Both the position numbers and the translations under genes were made by a program. Positions 47,090 to 59,458 of a stretch of DNA of 64,000 bases are shown here, in pieces; within the stretch, counting starts at the first letter, position 1, and the number at the start of each line of letters is the position of its first letter. The notes under the pieces were generated by a model. It searched no databases, was not told the origin of the DNA, and worked only from the letters and a program-made list of their open reading frames with translations. The DNA lies in contig SNVD02008113.1 of NCBI GenBank assembly GCA_013180625.2, positions 124,001-188,000 on the forward strand, read 5' to 3'. Origin of the DNA: Boswellia sacra (Eukaryota; Streptophyta; Magnoliopsida; Sapindales; Burseraceae).

Positions 47090-48984
47090 TTAACGAAGTC
47101 TTGGAGACTTTCGAACTCGTGGAGAAGAGGAACTGCCAGGGTGCTTTTTAATTATGCCAGCCTTCACTTTATACTGTTTTCCAGTAGTAGTGGGAGTAGG
47201 CTGCTCAGTGGGCTTAGGAAGAGGTTGTGCATCAATTGTTTTAGAGGAGGTGGCAGTAACTTTAGCTACTACATTGCGAATCTCCTTATCAAGTCTTTCT
47301 GCACTGGTTTCTGTTGTGGGCAACTCAACAGTAGGTTGTTAAGAAGGAACCAATGGCTTTTCTCTAAGAGTAGGTGGTGGAGATATAGCTGGTGTAGTTA
47401 TTTTCTTCAGCAGGAGAAGGTGCCTATATGTGGTTAGCAGGTGATGAGGTTGGAGCTGTATGTGGTAGTGACTGTGTTGATGGTGGTGAAGTATGATGCT
47501 CTGCTTGTGTTGGAGAAACATGAGATTCATTCTCGGTAAGTGGTGAAGGCAAGTTCATCTCGGATTCTACTTGTGCTGGTTCATCTGACAAAGATTCATC
47601 TCTCAGTTCAGAAGCTGTTGATTTACTTTTCTTCTTCTTCCTATTAGATGGTTTCTTCACCATTTCAACTTTTTTCTTTCTTGACAATGTTCTTCGCTTA
47701 GCAGTTGACTTGATTTTCTTTTGCTTCTATAATTTTTCTGCTGCTATATCTGTCTCAATAGCAGTTTGTACAGCTTGTCTTGCAGCAGGCATTTGCTCAG
47801 CTTCTGTAGGTAGTGGTGCATCTAGTTCTGGTATTTGCTTAGCTAACTTTTCAGGAACCACATTCTCAGTTTTCATTGGCTGTGGCTCTTTTACCAGGGT
47901 GTCCTGTAAATTTTGCCTCCAAAGCATGCTATTTTGCTTTGATGTCCTTCAAATCCTACACAATCTCAGTCAAGGCAGAATTTATCAACACAAGCTGTTC
48001 TTCAATAGTTTTCATTTTATTTTTCCTGACTCTCTTTTGCTTTGGCTCTGGTCCAGGCAAGTCAGACTTATCATGCGATCAAAGAAGAAAGCCCTTTGTA
48101 ATGGATTTTAACAGAATTTTAGTATGTTCTTTAGGACGAATAGGAACACTATTCTGTGCTAAAATTCCTTGAATCAAGCAAGGAAACAAAAGCAAGTGAT
48201 AGTCAGAGTTGTATGGACTTATCTGAACAATCGTCCTATAAGCTAGCAAGCCAAAATTAATTGGTCGATTGGTGCCTAAATAGTACAAAAATTTCACTCT
48301 ATCCTCTCGAACTTGATTTTGGTGAGAAGAGCGAAGCCAATTGAATTGTGCAATCTTATGCATCACCCTATATTTCTTTCTAAGATACTGCTAGTCTATA
48401 CTAGCCCTCGGATTCCAATCAATATCTGATCTACCAGTCAATTCCTTAATTATTACAGCCGTATCAAAATTCTCATCTAAAGAGTGCAAATTGCCTATAG
48501 GATTATCCAGAAATGTGTTTGTGACATTCGGAGAGAATTTTACAAACTTTCCTCTACAATAAACCTCGTGATAATAAAACCTTTTCGGATCATCAATGGC
48601 AGTTGAGATATTGGCATAGAATTCTTGAATTAAAAACTTCATAAGTGTTAAGAAGTTGTTTACCGTACAAGTCCAGTATATAGACTCAAGAAGATCACTT
48701 AAACCATAGCTGTTGAAGTTAGTAAGCTTTACCGGCCTTTCCATCTGTAACTTCCTTTGTGAAGTGTACTTCAAAAATTTTTGCTTGTTTTACTTTGGTT
48801 TAACTTTGTCTTTCATCTTTTTCACTGGAACTAACTCGTCTTTGCCCATGGCTGGATCAACAGAAACCTCTGTATGAGGCTGTTGAGACTGAGATGACGG
48901 TGAACTGTTGCTCCTATTGTAACTGAAGTCGCTTTGAGAAGATGAAGAACTGTTGGTCTTTGAAGCCGCAGATGTGTTTGCCAT
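47090..48984 (-). pseudogene. Extra ORF of outer copia, plant 'transposase_32'-like domain
   Basis: Downstream of pol on the same strand, a ~630-codon reading frame starts at ATG 48984. A Ser-rich start (MANTSAASKTNSSSSSQSD) is followed by a folded part: LIQEFYANISTAIDDPKRFY, VYCRGKFVKFSP and TFLDNPIGNL, then YYLGTNRPINFGLLAYRTI. EFYAN, a beta hairpin 'V-RGK-V-FSP' and 'LGxP' recall the putative plant transposon protein domain (PF20167) found in plant retroelement accessory ORFs. The C-terminal third is rich in P, S, E and K, with KKPSNRKKKKSKS and SSSSPRVRKSPRLR, possible nuclear or nucleic-acid-binding tails. Two in-frame stops (48790, 48391) and at least two frameshifts break it. Function unknown. 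Confidence 0.7.
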
Positions 48985-49817
48985 TGTTAGGGTTTCTTGG
49001 TCTGTAACAATTTCTCATAATAGAGAGAGAGAGAAATAGGACGAGGGACAGTGGAAAAACTGTTGAATAGGACAGGAGAAGCCCTAACTTAATTTCGTAA
49101 TATATTAGGCGGAAATTTTTTTTTTCAAAATTTAATATTAATTACTTTTCCAAAACCATAATTCCCTTTCCAAAACCGTTTAATAACTGTCATTAATGAA
49201 TAGGAATTCAAATTTGGATTTCCATTAGACTAAGGAGTTCTAATAGAGTTAGGATTCCCGCCACTGAAACTTCTCCCCCTTAATTCAATATAGCTGACAT
49301 GGCACTTTAACACATAGACACACAAGAATAGTCAAATTTTAGATTGGCATAAAGAACATCGTATGTTATGAAAAATGTAATAGAAAACATTTAAGAATAA
49401 CATAACAACAATATCTGGACATCATATGAATCATTCTAAGAAAGCATATTTTAGAGTTGTTTATTTACTTTTATTTTATCACTCAATCCAATTGAGTGAT
49501 CAACTTGAGCAGGCTTCTTACACACATAAAAGTTACTCTCAATGTGGATTTTCTAAATAAATACAATAGCTTTTACACATGTATAGAGGTAGCACTTTTC
49601 TATTTGAGTGGGTGACCTCACCATATTTCCTAGATACAATGAAGTTACTCTAAATGGATGGCTTTCACACATCATATACTGGTAGCCCTCTTTGTATTTT
49701 TTATTTTTAAACCAGTATTTTATCATTCACATAATTTTTATATCACAGCTCACACATACTAAATTAGAAGAAAACTTATGATATTACAGATACAAATATT
49801 ATAACAGTAAGCAGTGT
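48985..49817. other. Outer copia spacer between pol and the extra ORF
   Basis: Non-coding. On the minus strand a purine tract AAGGGGGAGAAG (complement at 49270-49281) resembles a second polypurine tract, and 'cacacatcatatactggtag' type repeats occur at 49500-49690. The spacer could hold an internal promoter or splice acceptor for the extra ORF; none is provable. Confidence 0.5.
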
Positions 49818-52529
49818 TTATTCAGAAAACTGACAGATGCCTAAGGCCTTTCTTAGATTTTCAAATCTTGTTGTATCCAATGCCTTAGTGAACAACTCAG
49901 CCAATTGTCTATCAGCGGAGATGTGTTCAATGTGTATCACCTTAGACTCTATAAGATCCCTAAAAAATGGTATCTTATGTCAATATGTTTTGCTCTAGAG
50001 TGTTGAATAGGATTTTTTGGAAATATTTATAGTAATAGTATTATCACAAAACACAGTTATAGGCTTTTGTTCAATACCATAATCACTCAACATTTGCTTC
50101 ATCCAAAATAGTTGTGAGCAACAAATTCCTACTGCTATATATTTGGCTTCAGCAGTAAATAAAGAAATAGAATTTTACTTTTTGCTGTGCCATCAAACTA
50201 AGTTAGTACCAAGATAAAAACACCCTCCTGATGTGCTTTTCTATCATCTGTATTTCCTACCCAATCAACATCACTAAACCATGCAAGATAATCATTTGTA
50301 TCTTTAGAAAACCATATACTATAATCAGGGGTTCCATGTACATACCTGATGATTCTTTTAGCTACTGCCAGATGTGATTTTTTGGGATTTGCTTGAAATC
50401 TTGCACAAAGTCCTACATTAAAGCACAAATCTGGTCTGCTTGCTATGAGGTATAGGATGTTGCCTATAATGCTTCTGTATAAACTTGCATCAACATCTTT
50501 TCCTGTATTGCCTTCTGAAAGTTTCAGATTAGTACTGATAGGAGCTTTCATTGGTTTCGATTTCTCAAGCCCAAATTTCTTTACAAGATTTTTAGCATAT
50601 TTTGATTAAGATATGAATATCGCATCATTCATTTGCTTAACCTATAATCCAAGAAGGAAATTTAATTCTCCTACCATGCTTATCTCAAACTTTTTCTGCA
50701 TCAACTTAACAAACTCATTAGTTTTGCTTTTGTTAGTTGATCCGAATACAATGTCATCCACATATATTTGAGCAACAATAAAATAGTTAGATATATGTTT
50801 GATAAATAAAGTCTTATCATTGCTACCTCTTTTATAACCTCTGTTAATCAAAAAATTTGTCAACCTTTCATACCAAGCTCTAGGAGCTTGTTTCAAACCA
50901 TATAAAGCTTTGTGCAATTTGTACACAAAATCAGGATGTATAGGATCTTGAAAACCCTTAGCCTTGCTTCAAGTCTTCATCATGCCATCTGGTGTTCCAA
51001 TGATAGAACTTGTTGGATGTGCCTTCTTAATCCATATGGGTGGATCTTTCTTTTCATCTTCATTCCTGATTGAATTTCTATTCAAATCTGAGTTGTCAGT
51101 TGTTACTGTTACATCGGTGTAACAACAACTGTTTTCTCTTTCATAACAGAGTCATCTTTATTACTGTTACTGTCTGAATTTGATTTCTTTGTATCTTCTG
51201 TGAAGCTAGTTATGTTTTCCTCTTGTGAGTACTTTGCATAATCATCCAGATCATCAAATACTGCGTTTGTAGATTCCATGACTGCCTTAGTACTCTGGTT
51301 GTAAACTCGAAATGCTTTGCTGTTTTGTGCATGCCCGACAAAAACTCCTTCATTACTTCTGGGATCTAATTTTCTTAACTGCTCTCTGTCATTTAAGATG
51401 TAACACTTGCATCCAAAAATATGAAAATATTTCAAAATTTCATAAGGTGTCTGGTTAGTGCCAGATCTTAGAAAAACTCTATTTGAAATATAGCAAGCAG
51501 TGCTTATTGCTTCATCCCATAGCCTCTTGGTCAACTTTTTGCTAGTGAGCATCACTCTAGTCATCTCTTAAAGAGTTCTATTCTTCCTTTCCACAATGCC
51601 ATTCTATTCAAGGGATTTGGGAGCTGAATTTTCATGATCAATTCTATGATATTTGCAAAAGTCAGCATAGCTAACGTTTTCAAACTCCTTTCCATGATCA
51701 CTTCTTATTCTAACAATCCTTCCAATGTTCTTATTTTGCTCATTTTCAAGCTTAACACAAAGATTCCTGAAAGCTTGAAAAGTGTCAGATTTTTTTTTTA
51801 ATAAAATCAACCCAAGTATATCTAGAAAAATCATCCACACAAACAAATATGTATCTTTTACCTGTAATGCTTTCAATTTGTATAGGACCCATAAGATCCA
51901 TGTGAAGCAAATCAAGTATTTTAGACGTGTTAAGATATGGATTTGATTTGTGTGAACTTCTAATTTGTTTTCTCATTTGACACGCTTTACAAATTTCATT
52001 AACTTTGTCATCAAGTTTAGGAACTCCTTTACAGCACCTAACTTAGTTAATTTAACCAAGTCTTTGTAATTTAAGTGTCCTAATTTTTGATGCCACAATT
52101 CTAAATCTGAAATCCTACCTTGAAATGCAATCTTTACCAAATAATAATCGTCCGAAGATCTATTACCTTCTAGAATGCACTAACCAAAATTATCTAAGAC
52201 CATGCATTTATTTTGTGTGAAATTAACAATATACTTGTCATCACATATCTGACTAATACTAATAAGATTAGCTTTCAATCCTTCAACCAACAAGACATTT
52301 TGAAAGTTGGGTAGACCTTTGACATTCAAAGTGTCTTTACCAATGATCTTACTCTTTGTCCATCCCTATAGGTGATATTACCATCCATGCATACTTTAAA
52401 ATCTATTAAAAACTGTTTATTTCCAATCATGTGCCTGGAACAACCACTGTCAAAATACCACAAACAGTTGGATGATTGGTTAAGAGCAGTAAGAGCAACA
52501 TGGCATACTGTTTTATTTTTCTTAACCCA
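49818..52529 (-). pseudogene. Outer copia pol with internal RT deletion
   Basis: Protease YFDSGCSRHMIG near 52440; zinc part WHQKLGHL; integrase LLHMDLMGPIQIES, VDDFSRYTW, RSDHGKEFEN and NGIVERKNRT (near 51600) with its D, D and E. After the integrase tail (51109-51564) the frame reads SIIGTPDGMMKT, then jumps near 50965 to [10 protein letters not shown] and [19 protein letters not shown]. About 150 residues of the RT fingers, including the first catalytic Asp region, are missing. YVDD is kept ([10 protein letters not shown]). RNase H ends at TAA 49818-49820. Several stops and frameshifts besides. Confidence 0.9.
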
Positions 52530-54263
52530 CTACAGTTGTGATTTTAGTAACAGTTTGAACTGTTTTGATCTTTTATGCAAGAGATTCAATAATTTAAAGC
52601 ATCTAGGTCTGATATGCCCATTTTTACCGCAAAAATAACAAGTAGTAATGAATTTTCTTACCTTTTCAGGACTGGATTTGAAAGACCTTAGAGGAGAAAC
52701 AAATGTTTCATTACTCTTTGAACTAGGACTCGACCTTAAATAGTTAAGTTCATAATTTTTACCTGATGTTGAAGCTTTTACAAAAACTGTTTTTGATGAA
52801 GATGCACCATTACCTTCTGCATATCCTAATCCATGTTTGTTGGAGTTGTCTCTTCCAAGACTCAAGACCTGATCAAGTTTGACTGCCCTAATTTTGAGTA
52901 GATCAATACACCTTTGCTTTCAACCAGTTCAGTTGTAATTTTCTCAATATGTGCTATTTTGTCTGTCAAAACAGTCTCCAATTCTGTGCTGTGATTTTCA
53001 GCATATATTTTTCACATTCCAACGCCTCAATCTTTTTCTTCAAGGTTTTGATTTCTTCTTTCTGACTCAACCCTTCACTATAGAGTGCATTGTAAGTTTC
53101 TTGCAACTCTACATAGTATTCGGGACCATTTTCTTCATCTGAATGATCAACATTGGTTCTGTAATTTTCTGTTATGTCAGACCTAACAGCTATCCCTTTA
53201 TCAGCTGCAGATGCTATAAATGCAAAAAAATTACTCATGCAATCTTGATCTTCTGAATCCGATTTTGATTCATCACTCCAGGTTGCTGCAAGGCCTTTGT
53301 TCTTCTTCTTGAGATTAGCACATTTAGACTGAACATGCCCATAACCAGAACATTCATAACACTGAATCTACTAGTTCTTATCAGGTTGTTTTGACTTCTT
53401 CTTGCCATTCTCCTTGTTGAACTTCCTGAATTTTTCTTCATTTCAGTTTGATAATTTTCCTTGATTCTTTTTCTTGAAATTTCTTTTCATGAACTTGACA
53501 TAATTTCTTATTGGAAAAGTAATCTGTTTAGAATCAATTTCATCAAGCTCATCATTACTTTCCTCGTCAAATTTTTCAGTTTTAACATTGAATGCAATGC
53601 TTTTTCCTTTTTGCTTCCTAGTACTCTGATTTATTTCAAAGTTTTGGAGAATGCCAATCAGTTCATCAACCCTCATCTCATCAGTGTTCTTAACTTCCTC
53701 AATGGCTGAAATTTTAGGTTGAAATTTATCTGGGACAGACCTAATTATTTTGCTAACAAACTCTGCATCAAGAAAGTTTTTCCAAGCATGTATACCGAAT
53801 TTGTGATGTGACATATCTTAGAGTAAAACTCAGAAATTGACTCATCCTCATGCATCATCAAATTTTCAAATTGAGAATTCAGTCTTATCAATTTAGATCT
53901 TTTAGCAGATGCAGTAACTTCATGTTTTACCTCAAGTATGTCCCATGCTTCTTTGGCCACTTTGCATCTAGAAATCTGCTCGAAATTGCTTAAGTCCACT
54001 GCTGCAAAAATTGCATTATGAGCCTTTGAATTCCAGCTGGAACGTCTGTATTCTTCATTAGTCCATTCATCCTCAGGTTTGGGTTCGGAATCTCCAAAAG
54101 CATCCAGTTTTATTGGCGGTGTCCATCCTTTAAGCACACTATTTCATACCCTGTCATCAAGAGATTTGATATACATCATCATTCTTTCCTTCCAATATGA
54201 AAAATTACTATCATCAAGAATAGGTGGTTGTGTTTCGGATCCTCCATTGCGAATAAACTCCAT
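52530..54263 (-). pseudogene. Outer copia gag
   Basis: Starts at ATG 54263 (MEFIRNGGSETQPPILDDSN) and continues YWKERMMMYIKSLDDRV, with TGA where a Trp is typical, then KVAKEAWDILEVKHEVTASA and SVPDKFQPKISAIEEVKN. It has two CCHC knuckles: CYECSGYGHVQSKC (near 53360) and CYFCGKNGHIRPRC (near 52625), with an E/K-rich coiled coil between. Frameshifts fall near 53780, 53442, 53237 and 52900. Confidence 0.9.
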
Positions 54264-54312
54264 TCTTCCAGATCACTGTGATCATTTTCTTCACTTGTCT
54301 ATCAGTGAACTT

Positions 54313-54324
54313 GCTCTGATACCA
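54313..54324 (-). promoter_or_regulatory. Primer-binding site of outer copia
   Basis: The plus strand GCTCTGATACCA is the exact complement of TGGTATCAGAGC (tRNA-Met), two bases inside the 5' LTR. Confidence 0.93.
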
Positions 54325-54326
54325 AT

Positions 54327-55199
54327 TGTGAGTTCTAGAAGTATGTCGTTATAAGAAATATAACAGTAAACTGTAATGTAAATCAGCACAAGAGGATTTT
54401 TACGTGGTTCGATTATAAAACCTATATCCATGGACAGCTATAGAGCTACAATTCACTTAGTTCTTGTTTGTACAATCTTTAGGATCTTTTACAGTGTTGA
54501 CTCATTCTCACACACTGGCCTAATCTTTGTAAAACAAAATCCTATCAAGATTTTAAGCTTTAGTGGTGCTGCCCACTCTCTATCATAGATAACTTGACAA
54601 CATACTGTTAAGTTATACACAATAACGACGTCTGATGCTGAATTACGTAAACACTTAACTCACAAGTTATCCCAAGTGTCTATCAACTCACACAGACCTA
54701 ATCAACAATTCATGCACGATTTCTATCTCTCATACATGAATCAAAGACTCATAAAATTAAATCAAAGAAGCATTCTTATTTGCATTGAAGCTCTCCTCTT
54801 TAATTCTTGGAATGCTAAAACCTAAACTCACACCACACACCACATAATTAGCATACTCAGTTATGTAAAAATAACTTTGCATATATAGTGGTATGCCTGG
54901 ACAAAATCTTCTTAGAATCCTGTAAAAATTCTAATCAAAATCACATTAGGATAAGAAGAAATATAATAGGAATTGATATAATTGAAGTCTTAAAGGAATT
55001 GGGATACAAATAAATATTCTTCTATTTTAATTAGGATACAAGAAACAACATCCTAATCTAAGGAGATATTTATTATAAATCAAATACTTCCCAAAATATA
55101 CTTCTAGAAACAGTAAAATAAGAAACAAAGTCATATTCTAGTTTTATCACAAGTTGTACAAAACAATATGTGCATGGCACATGCATGTTGACACCAACA
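54327..55199 (-). repeat. Outer copia 5' LTR, uninterrupted
   Basis: 873 bp, plus-strand borders TGTGAGTTCTAGAAG and ACACCAACA. It differs from the split partner by many substitutions, indicating age. It preserves the empty site of the middle copia at 54600/54601. Confidence 0.92.
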
Positions 55200-55204
55200 A
55201 TGTA

Positions 55205-56310
55205 AATTTGTAAATATTCCAAATTATATTTTTGTTAATTAAAATTAGAAATTTTAAATGCAAATTAGAATTCAATTCTAGAACATGTGACTTCATTAGT
55301 TATATTAATTAAAATTTTAAATAGGCAAAATCGAATTGAAGGAATTAGAAACAAGGAGAAAAGAAAAAAGGCTTCATTTCAAAATGTCATATGGGTATGG
55401 ACCCAAAATTGAAATACGTTTAACAACCGAGGTTCGTAATTTATGTTCCAAGAAATTGCCATATAAAATAATAATTACAGTAATACTACATTTACAAAAT
55501 TTATATATAAAATTAATATGACATCAGTTATGTTTTGATAAGGAATTAACTTAAGTCATTTGTCTCAAATTTAATTCTAATACTAATTAGCTGGGCTGAG
55601 TGGCTTCCTCATGAGAAAGTGCGGATTTTTCTGTACATATTTTATCGTAATAATAATCATAAATTAGAATTTTTCAATTTTTGATGGAGAAATATATTTT
55701 GTTGCCAATCAAATCGTATTTTAGTTTTTACCTGTGGTTAAATCATTCAACGAAATTTTGAAATAAAATAACTACTTAAAATCATATCCCCATACAGAGT
55801 ACAAACGTCTGGATCAATAAAAACCTCAACGTTGGTTGCTGGACGTTGCCTTCCTCTATGATATCGAAGAGTCGCATTGTTCTTAGATATGTTGGAATTC
55901 TTAAGTATTGGCATATTTTTTTACAGAGCAATGCACGACAATGTAAAGGATGTGCTGCTTTGACTTGCACATGACCCATTAAGAAATTGCCGTTCAAAAT
56001 TTAGTTTTCTCGAAAAAAACAAATTTGGTTTCACATCTCAGTGAAATTATATATATATTTATATATATATATACATATATATACATAAATATCTATATAT
56101 ATATATATATATATATCTGTTTCACCTGGAACTTAGGGTGAAATTCATTTTTTAAATTATGATTAAAATGAAATTATTACTTAATGGGTAAATCCATATG
56201 CATTAATATTTTTACGTGATAAAATGTAAAACATGGATCATTGGAAAGTTTCATTGGCATCATGAAGACTGTATAAAGCAATAAATTTGCGTACAAATTT
56301 TATTAGGTGG
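55205..56310. other. Host DNA right of the copia nest
   Basis: A/T-rich, no gene. An exon-like block after TTTTACAG (55921) reads like the motif at 57235 and 62085. AT microsatellites at 56045-56116. Confidence 0.5.
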
Positions 56311-56324
56311 ATGTATAGAGTAAT

Positions 56325-57790
56325 GCTAGGCATACATCATCATAGACAATCTTAAATAAACAACTTGATGTAATAGATTACATGGCATCGCTGATTCATC
56401 CAACAAAAATTAATTAGGCAGCCTCGACTAGCATCCATCTCGTTTAACAATACTCTAATTGGGTGTTGATTGTGTATTTATTGATTAAACTAAATCTCGT
56501 GCGATCAAAAGGAATATAGTATTATGTAAGGGTGGGAATTCGTGTCATGCGTGTCGACCCATTTATTATTCGTGTCAAGTCATGAAACACAGATCCGATA
56601 CGGTTATCAAACGTGTTGCCCATGTGTTGTAATCGTGTCATATTTAATTCACATAATTTACTTAATTGTTTAACCTAGTTATGCATAATTTATTATATTC
56701 TATATATTTATACCAATTAAAATTATTTTTATAATATAAACCATTGTTACTATAAAATATTATTAAAATCATCATAATTTATTATTTTGTAAATTAATTT
56801 ATTTTATAATATAAAAATTTCAATTTTATAATATATATATATATATATTGTAAGTAGGTAACAATTTATATCATTAAATGAGTATACATATTAAGGATAG
56901 AAAAAATATATTTAACTATTCATATCATTAAATGGGTTGGCGTATTGAACATCCTCAACACGAATCCGACTTATTTATTAATCGTGTATCGTGTTTATGT
57001 CATATTCGCGTTTCGCATCCCAAAGTCCCACCCGTAGTATTATGGATTAACATATCATGGAATACTAGGAAGGTTACATTGAATAAATTAAAATAATTAA
57101 CTTGATTGATATTATTATATTCAAGAAATATGAATTTAAGATTAGAATTCTGTGACATCGTGGTCGCATGTCCAGATTTTGAAATAATTAATTAATTGAC
57201 TTAATTGATTGACGTAATCAATGTATATTTTATGCAGAGCAAGGCACGACGATCTTGTGGACGTGCTTCTTGAGTTATATTAAAAACTGCAGTTAGAATT
57301 TGAATTAGTTCTTGCGTTATATTATGACGCTATCTAAGTTGTACTATGTAGAAAATCCATATTGCGTCATATTGCGCGCTTTTGATTGGAAAACAGAGAA
57401 TAATTGTAGCCTTTTTTAATCTGCTTGACCTCAATATATATGCTGCTATTTCAAATATTATTAGCTCCATTAACTGCATAGCTCAATAAAATCTGATATA
57501 CGGTTCGATTAAAGCTCAATATTTAATTCAAATGTATATGCTTCACATCTTACTGCCGATGCTTGTCTGTTTCAAACACCTACAAATTAGGGTCAAACTC
57601 AGTTTTAAATTTATGCTCAATGATTTCCTTCCCTTTGCATAGTTGGATTGGATTGTTTTCTAATAATCTAATAAATAAGAAGTAAATTAAAGCACTGAAT
57701 ACAACCTAGTTGTACTGATAACATGTAAAAAGATTTGTATCAATATATAATACCATAAGTCTCTGTTGTCCCATTTAATTGGTCTAATGA
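56325..57790. repeat. Duplicated segment, copy 1
   Basis: Matches 61690-62880 in the same orientation: 'acaatactctaattgggt', 'tacatatcatggaatacta', 'atgcagagcaaggcacg', 'gattggaaaacagagaa', 'tgatatacggttcgatta'. It contains a hAT element (56527-57036) absent from copy 2. The block after ATTTTATGCAG (57237) may be an old exon (ARHDDLVDVLLEL, then stop). Confidence 0.85.
56527..57036. mobile_element. Non-autonomous hAT element 3
   Basis: Inverted ends TAAGGGTGGGA and TACGGGTGGGA, with an exact 8-bp duplication GTATTATG at 56519-56526 and 57037-57044. The other copy of the duplicated segment shows a single GCATTATG (near 61892) at this place. Interior: 'cgtgtcatgcgtgtcgaccc' and A/T-rich DNA, no transposase. 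Confidence 0.92.
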
Positions 57791-57955
57791 TTATACATAA
57801 TTGAAGCAAGTACGTCCTCGGCTTTGTCATCCATTGTCCAGCAGATTAACATTCTTTACATTTTTTGCTGAAAATATGAGTGCCAAATCCAGCAGTTCTC
57901 ATGAGAGCCACATATTATGGTCTAATTGAGTTATAATTATCTATATTTCAAACTT

Positions 57956-58036
<81 letters not shown>
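57956..58036. repeat. Compound CT/AT microsatellite
   Basis: About 18 CT units followed by about 20 AT units. Confidence 0.95.
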
Positions 58037-58038
<2 letters not shown>

Positions 58039-58039
58039 C

Positions 58040-59458
58040 ACTTTTTATCTTATTAGATCATATTACAAGTTTAAAAGAAATCATTTTTTCAATAGAAGTT
58101 AATTAAATGAAAGTTTTTAGCATTGAATGGATGCCAACAAAATATACTCTTTTTCTCTTCAATATATGTGAGAAATCTTTATAATCTTCACATATAGAAT
58201 AATAGCAACTCAACAAAAACATTTTTATTAAATTAAGTACTCTTTAATTATTTTATCTTTACATTTTTTGAGAACTATGGTGGAATAAAAAATGTAATTA
58301 AAATCATTACGTATATATGCATGTACGTATGATAGCTCAAGAATTATACACTTTATAATACCTCTTTTCTTAGTTAATTAGTTTGTTTACAAGTGAAATA
58401 TGTTCTTTTTACATCAATTTTCTTTTGTTTTTTGTTTATTTAGTTGTTCAAAGCAAATGAAAGCAATTGGGGTGAATTCAGAGCACAAATGTTTAAATTT
58501 CACCTTTGTCGGACAACAAATTCTTAGAATTAATTGTTACTATCTACAAAGAATCAGATTATAAGCTATATACCATTGGAAAGCTATAGATGTCTAGCTT
58601 CTGTAGAATTTTGCGGTTTATGAATCCAAGTTGTGTATTGAAAGTTATAGTCAAAAGAGTGAAGGTAGCCTATAGCGAAAATTTTGAAGATTTGAAACAG
58701 AGTATAAAAGTCAGAGACCTTGCGCACTTGTGCAAATAAGGCTGCACCGTTGCACAATGACGACGTGTAATAATGATTTTTTTTTCCAATTTTGGACCTA
58801 AAAGCCTTCACCTATAAATAAGACCTCATAGAACATATTTGGGGGTTCCAAGGGGCCAAGGATGCCTAGGAGGACGGTTGGGAGCAAGATTTTTTTCATC
58901 TATAAACTAGTATTTCATTCATTTGTCCTTGTCTTTGCATTAAGATCTATGATTTATGTTTTTTTTTTAATTACTTTATTATGAACTAATTTTCTTTTCT
59001 AGGGTTAGGATGTTGCCAAGTTTGATACTCTATTATTTTTAATTTACTATATTGATGTTTATTCAATCTTTGTTGAGTGGATTAATTAATGCTTGTGAAA
59101 GCTTCACTACCTTTTGCATGATTTGAGGTATAAATTAGACTGAGAAGTTGATTTATATTAGTCCTTAATTAATTTGTCATAAATTGACATGAGATAGGGA
59201 TTTGATTATGATTTCTGCAACTGTGTATAATTTATTATGTTTAATGGGTGTATTTATAGGCTGTTTGATAAGACAAAGATGTGATTCTCTTTATAAATAT
59301 ACATTGTTGTTGCCTGACGAAGAATAACAAATACATTAGTCAAATTGGTTGGGAACAGGTGAATAAACTTTGATTTTATTGGATTGAAATATTAGAGTGG
59401 ATAACTTAGGTGAAATCTAATACTCTAGATCTTTGTTCATTAGTTTTATAACTCTAGC
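58040..59458. other. Host or repeat DNA, no gene recognised
   Basis: A/T-rich to 58440. From 58440 to 59400 the composition changes ('ggttccaaggggccaaggat', 'ctagggttaggatgttgcc'), resembling the untranslated parts of a retroelement, but no borders or coding motif can be shown. Confidence 0.35.

Larger units (their letters stand above)
28509..55199 (-). mobile_element. Outer Ty1-copia retrotransposon (minus strand) with nested insertions
   Basis: Direct LTRs (left 28509-28781 plus 45823-46432; right 54327-55199) are flanked by a 5-bp target duplication ATGCA (28504-28508) and ATGTA (55200-55204). The order on the minus strand is LTR, primer site, gag, protease, integrase, RT, RNase H, an extra ORF, purine tract, LTR: the copia order with an added downstream gene. 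Its left-hand (3') LTR is split by the middle copia. Without nested DNA it is about 9.65 kb. All frames are broken and the RT has an internal deletion, so it is dead. Confidence 0.93.

Noticed and set aside
49818..54263. Outer copia as an endogenous plant virus
   Set aside because: Domain order, tRNA-Met primer, LTRs and a 5-bp duplication are those of a Ty1-copia retrotransposon; no viral movement or coat genes are seen.
57956..58036. CT/AT tract as a regulatory element
   Set aside because: A plain microsatellite with no adjacent gene.
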